From Asanoa iriomotensis (GTDB lineage: Bacteria > Actinomycetota > Actinomycetes > Mycobacteriales > Micromonosporaceae): a stretch of 64,000 nucleotides of DNA. The notes under the pieces are model-generated. The model was not told where the DNA came from. It did no database searches and was given only the letters and a program-made list of their open reading frames with translations. Shown one piece after another: positions 62,901-64,000 of this stretch (position 1 is the stretch's first letter; the number at the start of each line of letters is the position of its first letter). Location: assembly GCF_016862515.1 (NCBI RefSeq), contig NZ_BONC01000020.1:1-64000 (forward strand), given 5' to 3'. The position numbers were made by a program, and so were the translations under genes.

Positions 62901-63401
62901 CGCGAAGGTCTCGGCGGTGGAGCGCAGACCCCGCCGGGCCGTCAGTGGCGGCACCGCGAGCATCAGCGCCGTGACCGCCGCCAGGATCACCGCCCGCGCG
63001 CCGACCCCGTAGGTCGCCCACGCCACCCCGGTGAACACGATCGCCGCCGCGCCGACCAGCAGGCCGCCGAGCACGAACAGCACGTTCTGCGCGGTCCTCG
63101 GGCTGGTCTCGGCCCGCGGGGGCGCAACGGGTGCCGGCGCGGGCGGGCCGGCGAGGAACGCCGCCGCCCGGACCCGCGCGGCGACCTCCTCCCGACGCCG
63201 GTTGACCGCCGCATAGCGCGCCGACAGGTCGGCATAGGCGCGGCGCGCCTCCTCGAGCGGGCCGCTCAGCTCGGCCAACTCCGCGTTGAGCCGCAGCACC
63301 TCGGCCGCGTCGGGGTCAGGACCCCGACCGCAGTTGGGACAGCCGGTCGCCAGCGTCGCCGGCGCGTGGCAGGACGGGCACGGATAGGTCACGCCCAGCA
63401 T
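59904..63401 (-). CDS. SCO7613-type giant membrane protein with N-terminal zinc ribbon
   Basis: 1165 residues. Residues 1-28 form a zinc ribbon (CPSC and CPNC: Cys8, 11, 21, 24), followed by a coiled-coil-like stretch (about 30-80: AEVLRLNAELAELSGPLEEARRAYADLSARYAAV). The rest is a repeated array of 25-30 or more Ala/Val/Leu-rich helices, with a Ser/Asp-rich extramembrane insert at about 720-790. This is the arrangement of SCO7613 C-terminal domain proteins, found widely in actinomycetes; the role is unknown. Confidence 0.83.
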   Translation of the reverse strand: MLGVTYPCPSCHAPATLATGCPNCGRGPDPDAAEVLRLNAELAELSGPLEEARRAYADLSARYAAVNRRREEVAARVRAAAFLAGPPAPAPVAPPRAETSPRTAQNVLFVLGGLLVGAAAIVFTGVAWATYGVGARAVILAAVTALMLAVPPLTARRGLRSTAETFAALGMLLVVLDGYAAWYADLFGIGAVDGALYAAVVCVVTAAVGSAYGRLTGLGAPGLAALVAAQPVLPLLAYWLDATAWGWALMFACTAALDLALVRTAGLPLRVLGWIGFGCAQVASGVCALAVLVFDDGTPVLLTGVPTLLVAVLLAAAGPVGRVRWLSVAGAATVPPAVAVAVLRPVTVLAESVLLVTAAGVVLAIALVALRLRVARIGALITAGAFLTVPGLMAVAVAVETMVGSLPPFVAGGPVSLTGDWQLPVALVLGAVALGLLVPPAARTAVAVGGGLLVVLALPTSLAMPWWAVSTLDLAVAAVVVLVARPALETTLAAAALAGHAVVVGLARPWSTAAVFGALALLGAAAAVRTRRGAAWWCAVGLAAVPAAVAATVYAAGAGGAWPARAGLAAVAVPLGATLLFGRLPRLVGYATPAVVALATCAAVAGGWPALSEVDEPAGVYPSVALLVLAVALLVRPAAVGRLVVGVAAVPVAALSLFAAAPALGTVLFAPYAWWDHAWTGAPSGVGLTPSNSLDITAGPAATLLILAAAALALFLRPDTALAHPAGGGVPATAGGSAVVRSGIESGDASSSPIAHGADDGDEQGSPGTRPADTDGSPTDAGLVGAQDGQPLVGGAHAGVLAVLAGFLGLGGLLAVLVVAAVPWPVVPAVALAAGIACALTAAVRSAAGAVVPAALLIGSGFSGLLPTEPATLAALGALIAAGAVVGAAGTAEVARVAGWLATVVAATNFAVAAVLAADLPLRRASFPVLAVGAVALGLGYLLRRKRPGVEGPAVDAFGHVAVLPALVLTWNDARTAAAVATIWGAVLGIRAVLPAQGARWRLGFGAAGAELLAWWLLLLSEDVALREAYTLPAAGIALAAGYIALLRDPRLGSWLALGPGLAAALLPSLTSILVADGQLIRRVLLGAGAVAIVLIGTHRRWRAPVVAGGLTLVVLTIHELAVWDLLPRWAYLAGGGLILISVAMTYERRRRDLRKVRGALARMT

Positions 63402-63440
63402 CCTGGTCGGACGGACGGGTGCCCTACAGAGTGCGCGTAC

Positions 63441-64000
63441 TCAGGTGGCTGTCAGGTGGTGCTCAGGCGGACTGACGCTCGGCCTGTTCTCCTCGATCCA
63501 CGCGTCGATCTTGGCCCACCAGTCGTACAGCCACTCGATCCGCTGTTCGCGCTCCTGCGGCACCTCTTCCGGCGGCACCGACCAGAACCGCATGGTGAGC
63601 TGCTTGTCCATCGGCAGCTCGCGCCACACGTCGCCGACGGTGAGCATGCGGTCGAGACCGGTGTGCGCCACGAAGATCACGCCCGCGTCCGGCGCGGCGT
63701 CCATCGCCGCGAGCAGGCCGCCCGGGCGGGGAGCCAGCACGTTGCGCATCTTCTCCGCCTTCGCCGCCATCCGGTGCAGCCCGCGCGCGCGCAACAGCTC
63801 GATCGCCCGGATCCGGCGGCGCGGCGTGAAGTTGCCGCCTTCTGGGAAGATCACGAACGCGTCGTTCTCGTCGAGGCCGACCGCGAGGTTGCCGACCAGC
63901 TTCTCCACGCCGTCGGGGTCGCGGCGCGGCGCGATGAACCGGTTGGGCAGCCGGTTGAGCATCACGTCGACCGCCGGGTCCCACTGCAGGCTGTCCTTGA
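63441..64000 (-). CDS. 1-acylglycerol-3-phosphate acyltransferase-like protein (5' end outside window)
   Basis: Partial: 186 codons are present, without start. The sequence includes DAFVIFPEGGNFTPRRR, the PlsC family block III motif in variant form (FPEGG instead of FPEGT), and VIFVAHTGLDRM. The HX4D catalytic motif of block I must lie outside the window. The C-terminus (EWLYDWWAKIDAWIEENRP) is typical of this subgroup. Probable phospholipid or triacylglycerol synthesis enzyme at the membrane. Confidence 0.78.
   Translation of the reverse strand, partial: KDSLQWDPAVDVMLNRLPNRFIAPRRDPDGVEKLVGNLAVGLDENDAFVIFPEGGNFTPRRRIRAIELLRARGLHRMAAKAEKMRNVLAPRPGGLLAAMDAAPDAGVIFVAHTGLDRMLTVGDVWRELPMDKQLTMRFWSVPPEEVPQEREQRIEWLYDWWAKIDAWIEENRPSVSPPEHHLTAT

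Overview
The window is high-GC DNA with GTG starts, NTGA start/stop overlaps and strong bias to G/C at third codon positions. Gene content points to an actinobacterium, most likely a filamentous Micromonosporaceae-like organism: a bifunctional LysX, a DUF664/DinB protein of the mycothiol-dependent type, an SCO7613-type giant membrane protein, several CBM2-bearing chitinases and a streptogrisin-like protease. The family assignment is an inference from gene content. No rRNA, tRNA, CRISPR array or insertion sequence was recognised.

Layout. 1-3593 (minus) is the start of a kdp K+-pump operon: a 27-codon membrane peptide, kdpF, kdpA and a kdpB cut by the window edge. 3709-9115 holds a flavoprotein, a truncated alanyl-tRNA-synthetase-like protein, a class IV aminotransferase, a secreted S1 protease, an enoyl-CoA hydratase and a DinB protein. 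9102-12223 has pirin, an MBL hydrolase, DUF2461 and a PIG-L deacetylase. 12220-17108 is a two-component system with a duplicated sensor module, divergent from an ABC exporter and closed by a 26-bp hairpin. 17174-22925 has a fasciclin lipoprotein, a GGDEF-EAL protein, a Gfo/Idh oxidoreductase and a coupled pair of small membrane proteins.

22948-24588 is the most island-like segment: an XRE-ImmA/IrrE protein, a PIN-like protein and a 37-residue peptide in one tight operon with less GC-biased codons, suggesting a toxin-antitoxin or defence cassette. 24665-29832 has FabG, a GH13 enzyme, an SDR/TetR divergon with two palindromic operators, and two genes chained to tetR by GTGA overlaps. 29962-34353 has an alpha/beta hydrolase, the DUF1800-DUF1501 exported pair and a small membrane protein. 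A short YidC paralogue follows.

35210-40188 is a polysaccharide-degradation cluster: GH16 beta-glucanase under a LacI/CebR-type palindrome, then two modular GH18 chitinases. 40244-45172 has small metabolic genes, an IMPase-like protein with altered metal ligands, DedA, a BBE-like flavoprotein and a membrane protein translated with lysX. 45169-52820 has lysX, a His-motif membrane protein, a GCS2-type ligase and a CoA-disulfide-reductase-like enzyme. 53055-55114 is a ddaH-rocD pair for (dimethyl)arginine-to-ornithine-to-glutamate catabolism. The right end has an FHA protein with possible nuclease and zinc-ribbon modules, PCD, a CDF transporter, an LppX-type lipoprotein, a desaturase, the SCO7613-like protein and a truncated acyltransferase.

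Several intrinsic hairpins are clear. Two of them (17113 and 38551) share the core GGAACGGWCCGTT and may belong to a repeated terminator family.
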